Part shown: positions 1-15,099 of the stretch, piece by piece | Layout of the letters: each line of letters begins with the position of its first letter | Position numbering within the stretch: position 1 is the stretch's first letter | Source of the DNA: Spirodela intermedia | Lineage: Eukaryota > Streptophyta > Magnoliopsida > Alismatales > Araceae | Assembly (NCBI GenBank): GCA_902729315.2 | Contig: LR746271.1 | Coordinates: 2,316,001-2,380,000, forward strand | Direction: 5' to 3' | DNA length: 64,000 bases | The notes under the pieces: generated by a model | Told to the model about the DNA's origin: nothing | Databases searched by the model: none | The model's input: only the letters and a program-made list of their open reading frames with translations | Program-made: the position numbers and the translations under genes

Positions 1-752
1 CATATTTTCTTCAGAGTAAGTTGATTCCCTAATTATTCATTTTTCAGCTCCTGTAAAAATACTATTTATTGAGTCATACGGCTGAGCTATATTGCATAGT
101 TCCGCCATGCATATATATATATATATATTTATTTATTCCTCCATGGTTATTTATTTTTCAGTTTCCTGTAATAAAAATTATAAAAGCAGATGGCTGACCA
201 ATCATGCATATTTCCACTTTTTTCCTTAAAAAAAGGGTATTTATACGTTTTCTTATAAATAAATTTATTCTATGGTTATTTATTTTTCAGTACCTGTAAA
301 ATCTACTATTTATTGAGAACTCCTACCCCTCGTTAAACTCTATGCAAAACCTTTCCATAATCCTATGAGAGCTTCCACCCAATACATTAAACTTGGGATG
401 AAGCAAAATAGCATGTATTTTCCTTGAATTTTCAATACTTATATAATTAATAAATAATAAATAGATAGATTGACCTATCCAAGTAAAGATTGCCCATACC
501 CTAGTTGGTAACAGATGTTGTTGACTTGTGGTCAACGGTTTTAATATTAATAATTTTGGCATAAAAAACTTAAATAGGACACATGTATTATATTACTACA
601 ATGGGTTTAATAATGCCTTAAAATCGTAAAAAAATTGACATTTTTTTATACTATAAATTCTCTGAGTTCTTTCTCTCTCATATTAGTCACAAGATGATTA
701 TTATTATTATTATTATTTCTGTAAAAAGCGGTGGCTGGAATCGCGTAATTGG
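1..752. other. AT-rich intergenic DNA upstream of RPS5
   Basis: No gene is visible. The stretch is AT-rich with an (AT)n run at 111-127 and an (ATT)n run at about 696-717. A short motif reading GGTTATTTATTTTTCAG followed by CCTGTAA recurs at about 31-73, 145-177 and 274-316. The open frames here are short, without homology I recognise. Confidence 0.6.
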
Positions 753-762
753 GTTTCTGATC

Positions 763-858
763 GGCCCATTTATTATTGGACCCATAAGAAACCACGTGGG
801 CCCCAGGCCAATCGAACCAAAGAACATCCCTTGAAAATCCCTCCTCCCCAAACCCTAG
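763..858 (+). promoter_or_regulatory. RPS5 proximal promoter: site II, G-box and telo-box motifs
   Basis: A GGCCCA at 763-768, a CACGTG G-box at 793-798 overlapping TGGGCC at 797-802, and AAACCCTAG (telo-box) at 850-858 precede the start codon at 953. Site II (TGGGCY) plus telo-box pairs are a known signature of plant ribosomal-protein promoters, bound by TCP factors and telo-box proteins. The motifs are seen directly. Their function here is inferred from position and family habit. Confidence 0.65.
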
Positions 859-952
859 TTTTCTCTTCTCCCATCCGACTGTGCGGCGGCTCTCCCTAAG
901 AGGTCTCTGCTCCTCTCCCCCAGTACTCGAGCGGGAGGACCAAGTCGTAAGG

Positions 953-3398
<2,446 letters not shown>

Positions 3399-4080
3399 GG
3401 TCGGAGCCCCCATGTTTTTACGCCATCTCCCTTAGAGTTTGACCTGGGTTCAATGGAAAACAGCAAGATTCTTCCTCTTCTGGGTTCATGTTGGGTCCAT
3501 TCCTTTTTTTTCTCTGGAAAACAGCAAGCTTTTCCCCTTTCAGGTTCTTTTTTGTGGTGATGAATTCGTCCTAGGTGATGTAATATGTTGAACTTACTAT
3601 TATTGTGAAGCCTCTGTTTTCACTGGATCATCAGGCTGCAGCCTACTGTGAGCTGGGTGGCGTTGACTTCATACAAGGTCCAGGACACCCACATTGAAAA
3701 ACATGGTAGAACGGACTTAGGCCTATTGGATCATTTTCTTGATGTTATATAGTCTGGCATTCATCCGATATTTCCCCAGAACTTTTGCCTGCATATGTGG
3801 GCATGGTTCTTCGTCCAGTTCTCTCCAATCTTCAATCTTTTACACATTTTAGGCAAAATACTGAACGAAAAATATGAATTTGGCATCGTAAAACGTGTTT
3901 CCAAGGAGACAGTTGACCTCTGAAGTGTTTCAGGGGTTGGTCCAGAAGTCAATAAAACTGCAGATTATTCAAGATTGTCAGCTACCCATCGGGTTGCCAG
4001 GTCCATTGATCAGGAATGGGGCATTCGATCCATATTTGCCGCCATTGATTCCGATATATATTAGATTGATTCCAGGCTAA

Positions 4081-4772
4081 GGAGCGTTTGGATCGCGGGA
4101 TAATAGCGAGATGTCATCTCTACCATGTATCTAAGTATGTATAAATATATACAGAACTGAGACTAATTTAAGGTAAAATGGGCTCATATTGCCCTTTATC
4201 TCTCCAAATCTGTGAGAGCCACGAAGCCCATGAGAGAGAGAGAGAGAGACGTGTTCAAAGGCATGAGATGAAGACATGCAGCTGACTGACCGACTGGGCC
4301 TGTGCATAATGGGTCTATTGGGCTGTCTGCAAACTTTGGTGTGCATTATGGTAGTGGGCTTTTCGTTTCATATTAGGCCCATCCCTAGACGGTGGAGTTG
4401 GGCCGGTCCAATTATCTATAAATAAAAAAAAGAAGGAATTGGGTCTTACGATCGGTTTTGTACTTTTGCTTACCCTGGGCAGTCACTGTGCCCTGGTACG
4501 TGGAGCTTTGGAACCCTAGAACCTGACGCGGGGGCGAGGAGCGGCTTGTGGGGTCTTTCCTTCTGATCGGTTGCTCGCAGGAGGTCAGTGCCGCCCGATC
4601 CATGGATTTTGGCCCATTCCCGATTTTCTTCGCTGATCTCGCGCTTGTACTGGAATTTCTGGAGTTTACCGAGTGCCAGGATGCTGATTTGCCTCTGTTT
4701 TCCGTGATCTGGTAGGGTTTCGGCTTTCTTGTGCCCTGCGCCTACTGAACTGCTTTCATCTCGGCCGGGAAG
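4081..4772. promoter_or_regulatory. Intergenic/promoter region of the G3BP-like gene with TATA box
   Basis: The stretch between the RPS5 3' region and the next start codon holds a short GA run near 4232-4249, several GGGCC/GGGCT motifs around 4290-4390, a CCAAT at about 4407-4411 and CTATAAATA at 4416-4424. The TATA box is about 350 bases from the start codon, so a long 5' UTR or a 5' UTR intron is implied. Function is inferred from position. Confidence 0.4.
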
Positions 4773-7700
4773 ATGGCCGCGGAGCAGCAACACACAGTGG
4801 CTACTGACCCCCGCATGGTATGGGCTTCATTTACCTCGTTTGCTGTCTCTATCTGATCACCTTTCTTCCTCTCTCATCTTCTCCTACCCTCTCAATTGTT
4901 TTCTTTTTCTGGTTGAGTTATTTCCAGTTAAGCAATTTTCGTTATTTTTACGAATGCTTTTTTGTTTGGGAATTGTATGCGTAGGTGGGAGAGGCATTTG
5001 TTCACCAGTACTACCACATCCTATTTCACTCTCCAGAGCTTGTCCACCGGTTCTACCAGGATATCAGCAAGCTTGGCCGGCCTGATGGAGCTGGCACTTT
5101 GAACTCCGTCAGCACGATGGAGGTAGTTGACGTTCTCCCGTTGATTAAGCTTTTTCTCTGTTTGGTAGGAGCCGTCTGTTTTTGGAGTATGCTATTATGG
5201 GGTTTGCGGCTAGCCTTCTTCTGTACGTTGTTGTCTAAAGTGGATCAATTGCTACCTTCTTCTGAATGTTTTTTTGGCGAAATAAGGCAATAAACGAGAA
5301 GATATTATCCTCGGACTCCAGCGAATACCAGTCAGAGATCCTAACCGTCGACGCACAGGAGTCGTACAATGGTGGAGTACTCATTCTCGTGACTGGACAT
5401 CTTACTGGGAAGGACAACGTCAAGAGAAGTTTCACCCAGACCTTCTTCTTGGCACCACAAGAGAAGGGTTATTTCGTTCTGAATGATATATTTAGGTACA
5501 CTGATGCAACTCATCATCAGCAGCAGGTTAAAAATGCTTCAACAATAGCACCTGAGGTGTCCATGTCGCATGAGCATGGTATTTCGAATGCCATTCCTAA
5601 TATGTCGTCCTTACTTCTTTAACCCTACTTTGCAGTAGCTTTAATGAGATTTGATTTTTTTTTTTCCTATTATTGTAGATTTCCTGCAACCTCAAGTGCA
5701 GTCAACTCCTGAGCAGAAAACACCATCTGAGGGAGTGGAAGAGGAAGCTGTGAACGTGAAGGTGGCGGATAAACCTTCAGACACGAGGGAAGAACCAGTT
5801 GCGGTCGAGGAAACCCCAAAAAGCAAGACGGTTGATAAAGCTCCGCAGGATTCAGCAACTGTCGTTGATTCAAGGCCGGCTGGAGTCCAGGGAGAAGCAC
5901 CAAAGAAGTCTTATGCTTCAATTGTAAGAATTCTATTTAGGGATTCTCCAGCATTATATGAGAAGCGACGTCCATATGGTGAATTTTATGCATATTATCT
6001 TGGAATACAGTGCAGCTTATATTAATATCCATAGCATTTTCTTCTTGTTAGTGTGAAATCGAATACTTTTGAAGTGTTACCGTTTATTATAGTTGAATAA
6101 CGTCTACATTTAGGTATGGATAAATTTAAAGGAAGATAGACAGCGCATGTGCATGCTAGTTACCCTCCGAACTGAAGCAGATCATAAATTTAGTTTAATT
6201 TCAGTCTGGCGTTCTTTATCCTCAACTACCATTGTGCATGATTTAGTGCTCGAATTTAGTCGGATTGATGATGAAATTTTCATTTTACTCCTGGTTGTCT
6301 TATTGGACTGTAATTCATGCAGGTGAAGGTTTTGAAAGAAAACGCAGTGCCTTCATCAGCATTTGCAGCTCCTCCTGCTAGACCTGCTATCATCATACCC
6401 CCAGAAAATCATTCATCTGCTGCCCCGACAGGAACATCTGAAGCACCTGCCTCTGGTTCACATGCTACTGAAAACACTGATGTGCGAGAGTCCGAAGGTT
6501 TTGCCCCTCTTTTTCGTATTGCATCTTTTGATTTTCGTGCACACATTTCTTTTATTGTTTAATCTTGGTTATCTATTGTTCCTTGCAGCAGATGTGTGCT
6601 CAGTATACATAAAAAACCTTCCTTTGAATGCTACACCTGCACAGCTTGAGGAGGAATTTAAGAGGTTTGGGCCTATCAAGTCAGGTGGCATTCAAGTTAG
6701 AAGCAACAAGGTCCTATTTTCAGTTCTCTTTAGTTTCAGTTTTATTTCACTCCTTTTGAAAATACGTCAACAAATTTATTTTATTTTATTTTATTTTATT
6801 TTTTACATTTGGGTGCAGCAACAAGGTTTCTGTTTTGGTTTCGTGGAATTTGAGGTGGCAAGTGCTGTTCAACAAGCAATAGAGGTAAACAATTTCACAT
6901 GTTTGGAGACAGTAATCCGTTTCCAACTAACCTTGTCGTATTTACTTGGTGTCGAAGTTTTTTCAAATAATTATTTTGAAATATGTTTCAGTGGCTCTTT
7001 TGGAGCATGTTAAGTTTTCTCTCACTTATTCCATTTACCAATTTTTTTTCTATTAGTGTGTATGAGCATCTATTTGGTTGTGAAATTGGAACGAGACTCC
7101 ACTCTCTTAACCATGTCTCATGACATACACGATATAAATTGGGGTGGATTGACTGCAAAACTTACTAATGGAATAGGAATCAAGTGCTGGTAATAAATTG
7201 TTGGGAATAATGCCTGTCGGAGGGCTTTGGCTCAACTGCTTAAGTTTAGAGGCGGGATGAACCCTTTTTCTCTGCAGGGCCCAATTGCAAGTCACTTCCC
7301 CCTTTTTCTTGGCGCCCGCAGGTTCCCAACATGCAACGTTGCCTTCTATTGCTTGTATAGTAAGCGTGGTGAATATGCTGGAACCTGTGATGATCATGGA
7401 TAAGTGGAAGTATGTTGAATTAAAAAGCTTAAGGCTCTTTCATTAAGGAGGCCTTCATAGAGGTTGTTTTCAGAGTGTATGATAGGAGAGAATATAGTGG
7501 AATCAAATTTACATCTGTTGAAAATCATGTGTCAGTGGCTTTGTTGAGTTTCAACTACTTGCGGTGTACTTCTGTGCATCGATTGGTTTAAAATCATGTT
7601 TAATGCATATCTCAGTATCTTGGGAGAGAAGGGAACACCATATTTATCTTTAGAAGGCAACTGGGAATCTGCTGTAATCATGTTTTGTCGAAATCATTAC

Positions 7701-8587
7701 TACCGAACTTGGGATACTTGATGAGATCGACGACAATGAAGAAATTAGCCGACCTGTTAACCAGGTGTTAATGCAATTCCACTTCCATCGGATCTCTCTG
7801 TGCAGTTCATGCATATGAATTTGGTTCTTTTCAGATATCCATCCATCTGAGTTTTCTGCTCCATTGTTAGGGCTTTAAACTGCAATCACTGCTCTTTTTT
7901 ATTTTTTATTAAATGGGTCTTGCCAAAATTGGAATAATAAGTTATCCGGTATACCCAGAGACGAATCCGTATTCCAGATTCCGTCAAATGATTTTGGTAT
8001 GGCTTCTGTTTTCAGGCTTCTCCAGTTTTGATTGGCGGCCGCCAAGCTTACGTTGAGGAAAAACGACCTGCTGGTTCTAGACGTAAGCCGTTTAAACCCC
8101 CCCCTTCTTTCTCTCTCCCTCTCCCTCTCCCTCTCCTCTCTCTTTCTTTGAAACGAATCAAAGAACCTGACTTTGAGCAGGTTGGAAGCACTCATGATTT
8201 CTTAATTTGGCATAATTTTTACCTAGTTCTCTAACTGCTGACACCTGTGGGGGTTTCATATTTTGATCACCTGCAGCCAGCGGCCGTGGCCGGCATCTCC
8301 CTGGAAGGGGTGGCGGTTTCCGGGGAGACGGCATGAGGGGCCGTGGCGGTTACTACGGCAACGGGAGAGGCTATGGCCGGGGAGATTACAGTGGCAGGCC
8401 CGACATCTCTGCCGGTTGGGGTGGCGGTGGCAGGGGTGGCCGTGGGGACGCCACATATCAGAGGGTGGACAGTGCCGCCGGTAGCCACGGCAGCCGAGCA
8501 AGCGGCGGCGGCGGCGCCACCGACGGCGGCCTCTCTGTGAATTCATCCTTCAAGGAGGTCGCCCCAGGAGTGTCTGCCCCGGCATGA
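4773..8587 (+). CDS. G3BP-like protein: NTF2 domain, RRM and RGG tail
   Basis: A plant homologue of Ras-GAP SH3-binding protein (G3BP), a cytoplasmic RNA-binding stress-granule scaffold. Nine exons: 4773-4817, 4985-5122, 5287-5578, 5679-5923, 6323-6497, 6589-6710, 6819-6884, 8016-8082 and 8277-8587, all in phase, giving 486 residues. The NTF2-like domain spans about residues 14-130 (GEAFVHQYYHILFHSPELVH, then VTGHLTGKDNVKRSFTQTF). An acidic, Glu/Pro-rich linker follows to about 300. The RRM spans about 302-375, with RNP2 VYIKNL and RNP1 GFCFGFVEF. The last exon encodes an RGG-type Gly/Arg-rich tail from about residue 385. Domain order and length match plant G3BPs. Exon 6 has a tandem CAGCAG acceptor, so one residue is optional. 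The CDS stops at TGA 8585-8587. Confidence 0.92.
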
Positions 8588-9361
8588 CTGAATCCTCCTC
8601 AGCTTTAGGTCAATGGAGATCTGATGGTTGACTTAGAGTTTTGGAAGCTTTCTATTTGGATGTGCTCTCGGAGAGCAGAGAAGACTTGCCATCTATTTGA
8701 AAGGCTGGCCCCCGCATTTATGACCCTCCTCCTCCGCCTCCTCCTCTTCAGTATAATCGATCAGCTAGCCGTGTTGTCATGTTCGCTGAGCTGTCAATTT
8801 GGGTACTTTTGGAGGACGACCTGAATTGTTTTCTCTTTCCTTTCATTTATAATTATTATTATTTTCCCAAAATTGATGAGTCCTGTCCTTTTTCCGGTTT
8901 ATTACTTTAATCCCCAGGAACTCGGATTTTCCTGCGACTCTCCTTAATTTTCCTCGGAATATGTTCTGAAAATAGAAATTAGGCAATATTTTGACAAATA
9001 ATGAAACGTAGATACTTCTGCCGCTCCTAATATTATTACTCTATGATTATTATTATTAATAAAAATGCATAGCTAAATATAGCTACTCTATTATAACAAA
9101 GATAATGCATAGCCCAAATCGTTTGTAATACTTAATTAGTATTTTTTTTTTATGCGGTTTGGTCTCTGGAAAGCAGGTAATAATTTTTAGAAAAATGCAA
9201 AAAAAAAGTATTTTCCGAAAAAAAAGTTCTTTTACGAACTTTTTGTAGAAACCATTTGTCTCCCGGGTTTGATTGCTCTTCTTCTTGGAGAGAAGCTTGT
9301 TTTCCTTATTCCGGCGGCAACCTACGGGCAGCCCGGTTTCCCGTCGTTGTCCTCCGTCGCG
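8588..9361. other. 3' region of the G3BP-like gene and upstream region of cyclin C
   Basis: AT-rich stretch between two plus-strand genes. A short TCCTCC tract sits in the probable 3' UTR near 8726-8748, and T- and A-rich runs at about 9140-9230. No convincing coding frame or structured RNA is visible; a TATA box could not be placed with confidence. Confidence 0.5.
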
Positions 9362-10914
9362 ATGGCGGCGAATTTCTGGACGTCCTCTCACAGGTAGGTA
9401 GCTCTTCTTCTGCAGAGATTGACGTAGCTTTGATCTGCCTTTCCCCTTGTCTCCTGCGTCTGTCTCTCATTCTCTTCCTCTTTGTTGTTGTTGTTGTTGT
9501 TGTTGTTATTCTTCCATTTGTAAACGTATGGATGGCGCAGCAAGCTGCTTCTCGATCAAGACGAGGTTGACATGGTGCCGTCTATGGACAAGGAGAAGGG
9601 CCTCACCTTGGAGGACTTCAAGCTCATCAAGATCCATATGACCAACTGTAACCCTCCATATCCTAATGGCCCCCGATCCTCGTCGGCGGATTTTCTCCGT
9701 CTTGCGTCTATCTAGGGTTTCCCTGTTTCATTCACACGGGCCATCTTTTTCTGCGCGTGAGGAAGTTTGAAATTACTTAAAAATTGGGATTAACTGGCTT
9801 CGGAGATTGAGGGTTTTTCTTTTAATGGTCGGAAATATCTTACCTATCTGGAATGGGTCGGGTCGCCCTGTGCATTGGTCTGTCATGTGTTCTCGGTGCT
9901 CGGAGAATGGATACTGAGTCGGCCCTTATGAAATAGGAGGGGCATCCGAGACAGGAACACCGAGAGATGTGCTTATTTAATTGGAAAATCATCTAGATTG
10001 CCCGAACGTAAATTCACTTGAAATTCTTCGATTTTTTTTCTAAAAACTTGAACCGAGTTAAATGATGCATATTGCAGACAGTTTTGTACAATTACTGATT
10101 TACCGAACGGGATACCTTTAATGGGTATATTTAGTGGTTTGGTTCATTGAGGTGATCCTCAATTCTCAACTAGATTCTAACTTATCTCGTCAGCATGTCT
10201 ACACGTTGACATGACTATGTAGCATATCTTGAGTGAAATGCTCCAGCTTGTTGCAGCATTCATCTGTATAACTTTGAAGCACTTAAAATCGTGTTTCATC
10301 TGATCTAGAATAGGGAGTGCTAGCTAAATATTATTGCTATTATAAATTTCAATTGGGATCAATAGTGTTCTTTCAGGGGTACATCAGACTAGGTTTTGTT
10401 TTTATATGATTATGCAACTATTATTCAACACCACCATTGTAGCGCCTCTGAGAGATGCTAGAAAGTTTCCCTTACGCTTCTAAAGTTCCTTCTAAAGATT
10501 CAACACCACCATTGTAGCGCCTCTAAGGGAACGATAATATCACTCTTGCTGAAAATGGGCTGAAGATTCTTACTTTAACTTCCAGGCATATTACCCCTCA
10601 CATAGGATCCACGTCTATCTGTTTTCTCCCATCTCAAGGTTTGCCATACTTCAGTAGATTGTTGAGCTGGTATAGTTTCTGTCTATCCCGGGGATAAGCA
10701 TTCAAAGATGCTCCTTTGTTCAAAACGGATGCTCCTATGTTGCCTACCAGAACTTTGCCTGAGTTACATGACAAAGAGTTTTCCCAGGGTAGCTACGTAT
10801 TGGAAAATTCTGATTCTGTTATTCACTCCACACATACTGTGCCTCCTAATTCTCATCTAAAATTTATCGTCTAAATTACTTGAGCTAATCCTTACCTTAG
10901 AACTGGTGACCGGT

Positions 10915-10969
<55 letters not shown>

Positions 10970-13900
10970 ATCTTTAGCTGAATGTTCAGAAAAGTAGATA
11001 ACACATATTAAATTGTCAGAATGCAAATAACTGATGCCCTGTGTCACCGTAGTCACTTATTATCTTCTGTATTGAAGCTGAATAAGGGATAATTTGAAGG
11101 CACATTGATAAGTACAAGACTATGCTAAAAGAAGACGTTTAGGTGAGATAGATCTATAATACCAGTTCACTCTGTACTTGTTCGCTTCTGAGTTAGGAGA
11201 CGAAGGGGAACAAAAAGGCCTATATCTCGGTGTGACACCTATCCAAAGAAAAAGAGATAACTGAGGGAACTAAAAACTGTCGGTAGACTGAAACGAAATC
11301 GTTTTCTAATCTCCATGTAACTGGACGCGATAAAGTTGATTTATATATCGACTCAGAATTAGAAATGAGCAGATGTTATGATTTCTTTGGGATCAGATAT
11401 ACTTACCTATCTTTGATGAATGTTCATTGCAAAAAGTTTTAACCGTAGTACAGTTTGGCTAGAGGACGATTTTTTGTTATTACATTCACCATAACCATTG
11501 TGATCAGACAGATTCCATACCTTTAAGCTTATCCAACATTTTAAATATCTGAGTTACAATGGATGTCAAGTCTTGTCTCAATTATGAACTTATGCTTGTT
11601 TTGAAATGTTTGGTAACTATTTCTATATTGCTGTTGTCGGTTTAATTTAATTCCTGTAATTGTAGCCGAAATAGAAATTGAAATCACAGATACTGCAAAA
11701 AGCTTTTTGGCTTCATATCTTTAAATCAGCATACCTTCTGGATGGTTCATTAGAATCAATAATAGTGATTCATTTGGCGCAAATATATCTGGTGATCCAT
11801 TCTTCCAAATGGATTATCCATAATACTATGGTAGGGAATTATATTTCTTATTGCTTGATGAAATAAAAATAAACCTACTACTCGGAATTATGTGCTAGAA
11901 TTGAAAGAGTACATTGAATGAACTTGTAGGCCTCATTATGTGGCTTCATATTTATACCTGTTATTTATTTATTTTATAATATAATATTCCAGTTCATTTT
12001 TTATCTATAGTAACATTTAATGTGTTGTATAAACCCTTCTTGGTATGTTTTTTTTATGAATTCTTCGGTATCTTTTCTGGGTCTCTTTGAAACAAAGTTT
12101 GGAAGATTGACCTATATCTTGAGGCACTGCAGTCTCCTTGTGACATCAATAGCTATTTCAATAGTAAGAAGTTGGTCAGATCTATTGGATTATAATTTTT
12201 TTACGAACCACTTCTTCGCTATCTTCCATAGTGAGTAGGTATCTTTTCTGTGTCTTGCTAATCATTGCTCATGTGTGAGGGATGACACCCAGTATTGATG
12301 GTTTTCTGACATGGTTTTTTTTCGCATTCTCTGTGCAAAGAAGGTCCATGTCTATGTTTTACTAATTTGAAATATGATTGCAGATATATGGAAACTCGCT
12401 CAACTCATTAAAGTGAGGCAAAGGTTTGCACCTGATTCCTCGGATATTATCTCATAGCATTCATATATTGATAGGTCGCTTGAAAAACAACAAACTAAAT
12501 TCCTCAATATATGATTCTTTCATTAACCATGATGGTGCACATTTTTTCCTGGTTGTAAATTTTTCTGTATTGATCTATGTTTAGAATGCCTTGCAAGTGT
12601 TGAGCCCATGTTAGTTTTTATCATATCAAAAAGGTCACTTATTGAATCCAATTGTGCTTCTAAGGAGTCTGAGAAAATCAGACATTAATGCTGTTTTTCT
12701 TTCAGGAAAACTAGGTTTTAACACAAAATTGTAACGTATTTTTCAATGTTCCAGGGTTATTGCAACCGCAGTTACTTATTTCAGGCGTGTATATACAAGG
12801 TGCAATGAACTTTCTCATTCTTAAGGCAGGGCATTTTTTCTCTACCGAGATCATTATATAATGTATATGACATATGTAGTTCACTTCGTTATAATTTCGG
12901 AATCTACTATCTGCAAGCAGAAGCTTCTGTTGGTTTGATTTGCTCGGATGGAGTACTTAACTGCATCGTTGAGTTTTAACGAAATTTTATGTGGAAAGAT
13001 TTTATTGTTAGATAAACAGATACCTTTGAAGATTATTATTCCCCGTCCATCAAAAAATCAGGACCTGACTGGGAATATTATCATGTACGGAGCGAATATT
13101 ATTTCTATTATGTTAAAAATAGGTGCTATTGCTCATTTACTTATCTTTCTATTATTCCAAGCAATGATAGTTTTCAGTCATGAATTCTATGGGGTATCAG
13201 AAAGGATGAATTTTACCTTTTTGCTACTCTTTGGCATCTTCTTCACATATGGAGAGTTGGATTTTCGACTTGACACCTGCACATATGCATCCTTATGTGC
13301 TATATTCCCGCAGAACCTTCATCACACTGCATTTGACCCATCAATTATGTTAGTTTACCAAGTGGGGAGCACTTACTAATCCATATTTCTCCCACCGAGT
13401 GCTTGATATGTAATTTGTCTGATTGTAGAAAGAGCATGAGTGAATATGATCCGCGTTTACTGGCTCCAACTTGCTTATATCTGGCATCAAAAGCAGAAGA
13501 AAGCACCGTCCAGGCAAGACTGATTGTGTTCTACATAAAGAAGCATAGTAAGTGTTAGTTTTCGCGAACGAACATGTTTTATTCTTCAATTTGGTTGAGC
13601 ATCTCCCGATGGTCATTATTTCATTTCATTGCTCAGTTGGTCTGGTTCGCTCTTCGAGCAGGTACAGATGAAAAATACCGCTTCGAGGTAAAGGACATTC
13701 TTGAAATGGAAATGAAGCTTCTTGAAGCACTCGACTACTATCTGATTGTTTACCATCCTTACCGTTCGTTGGCTCAGTACGTATCTCATTTCCTCCCTTT
13801 ATCTCATGCTATCGGTTTTTTTTTTGGCTTTATAATCTGAAGTCAGGTGCCATACTGCCTGCCGAATGACTATAAAGCGGTCCTGGCTGTCGATTGTACA

Positions 13901-14804
13901 TTGAGGTAGTCCTAAACTAAAAATAGTCAGAATCTGATCCAGGGCCCCCAAATGGTAGTAGTCCAAGTGACAAGATTTGACTGATTAGATAGTTATTGAG
14001 ATTTATCAGATAAGCTTTGTCTGATATAGTAGTCCAAGTGACAAGATTTAACTCATGAGATAGTTATCAGATAAACTTATTTGTTCTTCACCAGACTGAT
14101 ATCTTATACTAGAATTTGATCCCCATCTTATACTAAAATTTGACCAATGGTTCATGAGCATCGAGGATCAGTTGCCTTCATCCGCCCCACTCATGGTTCT
14201 TGGTCCTCAGGCCCTTTGATTCAAGCCCGAAAGGAAAACAAGTCCAGTGTGGACCAGTCTAGTGGTGGTTACCCCGGTCTTATTGTCCTCAGCTTCTCTT
14301 ACTATGCGGTTGTTCTTCTTTGTTTAGATTATTGCAGGATGCGGGCATGGCGGATCTAACACACCTATCCTGGTAAAAAAGGGAAAAGATGCTAGATTTC
14401 TATGAAGAGGTGGTTCAAGATGGGGGAGAGTTGTTCTGACCAGGCTTTTTAAAACCTTTTTAGGGGCATTGTCAACGACACTTACAGGATGGATCTCATT
14501 CTCATTTATGCTCCTTTTAAAATCGCTCTGGCCTGCATCTACATTGCGACTGTGCTCAAGGAAAAAGACTCAACCTCATGGTTTGAGGAGCTCAGAGTCG
14601 ATATGAATGAGGTAGAAGTGTTGGTAATTATTTATTTATCTATTTAGGATTTTTGGGTATTCACTGGTTTGCTCACATGGGTCGTCGTGTCTTCAGATCA
14701 AGAATATTTCGATGGAGATATTGGAATTTTATGATGTTTATAAACAGGTGATCCCTGACGACAGGATAATTGCTGCTTTGAACAGATTGACATCAAAAGC
14801 CTAA
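9362..14804 (+). CDS. CYCC1: Cyclin C (Mediator CDK8-module cyclin)
   Basis: Regulatory partner of CDK8/CDKE in the Mediator kinase module, acting in the nucleus on RNA polymerase II transcription. Nine exons: 9362-9393, 9541-9647, 12384-12423, 12755-12799, 13429-13547, 13662-13776, 14328-14372, 14464-14611 and 14697-14804. They give 252 residues, as in rice and Arabidopsis (about 253-257). The product begins MAANFWTSSH, the cyclin C hallmark. The cyclin box follows: LTLEDFKLIKIHMTNYIWKL, VRQRVIATAVTYFRRVYTRK, YDPRLLAPTCLYLASKAEES. The second cyclin fold contains MKLLEALDYYLIVYHPYRSL and SWFEELRVDMNE. The exon 6 donor is best placed as CA|GTACGT at 13776, because that restores the LLQDAG block. 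Introns range from 85 to 2736 bases; intron 2 holds a CT microsatellite and a 27-base direct repeat, intron 6 a direct repeat. Confidence 0.95.
10423..10524. repeat. 27-base direct repeat in cyclin C intron 2
   Basis: The segment beginning ATTCAACACCACCATTG and ending GCGCCTCT occurs at 10423-10449 and again at 10498-10524, apparently without mismatch, with 48 bases between. It is a local duplication of unknown origin. Confidence 0.8.
10917..10968. repeat. CT microsatellite in cyclin C intron 2
   Basis: A nearly pure (CT)n run of about 50 bases, interrupted by one TTT and one TAT step. It lies inside the 2.7 kb second intron of the cyclin C gene. Confidence 0.9.
13956..14090. repeat. Imperfect direct repeat in cyclin C intron 6
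   Basis: A unit beginning TAGTAGTCCAAGTGACAAG starts at 13956 and again at 14027. The shared part continues into a GATAGTTAT...CAGATAA segment with small differences. The period is about 71 bases, so this is a tandem duplication within an intron. Confidence 0.75.
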
Positions 14805-15099
14805 TGTTTCCACTGTTTTCTACTCTTGAAAAGGGGAAGTCAAGGCCATTCCCATTGTCAGTGTAGTTGTTTCTTGGTAAGATTTGCCTGTATATTACAG
14901 AAAGTTTGTAGGTATCTTCTGTTGAACCGGATTCTAGTGAATCATGGTAAGTAAAGTGACTTTTCCATTGAGGCAAGGTTTATTTGTCATAGATGTAGGA
15001 GTTTTTATGTAAGTCCATGAAGACATGGAGTCATAGATTCTATAGCCAAATTTATACTATGTCCTTAATGATATTTCCTTTGGTCGAAGGAGAAAACCC

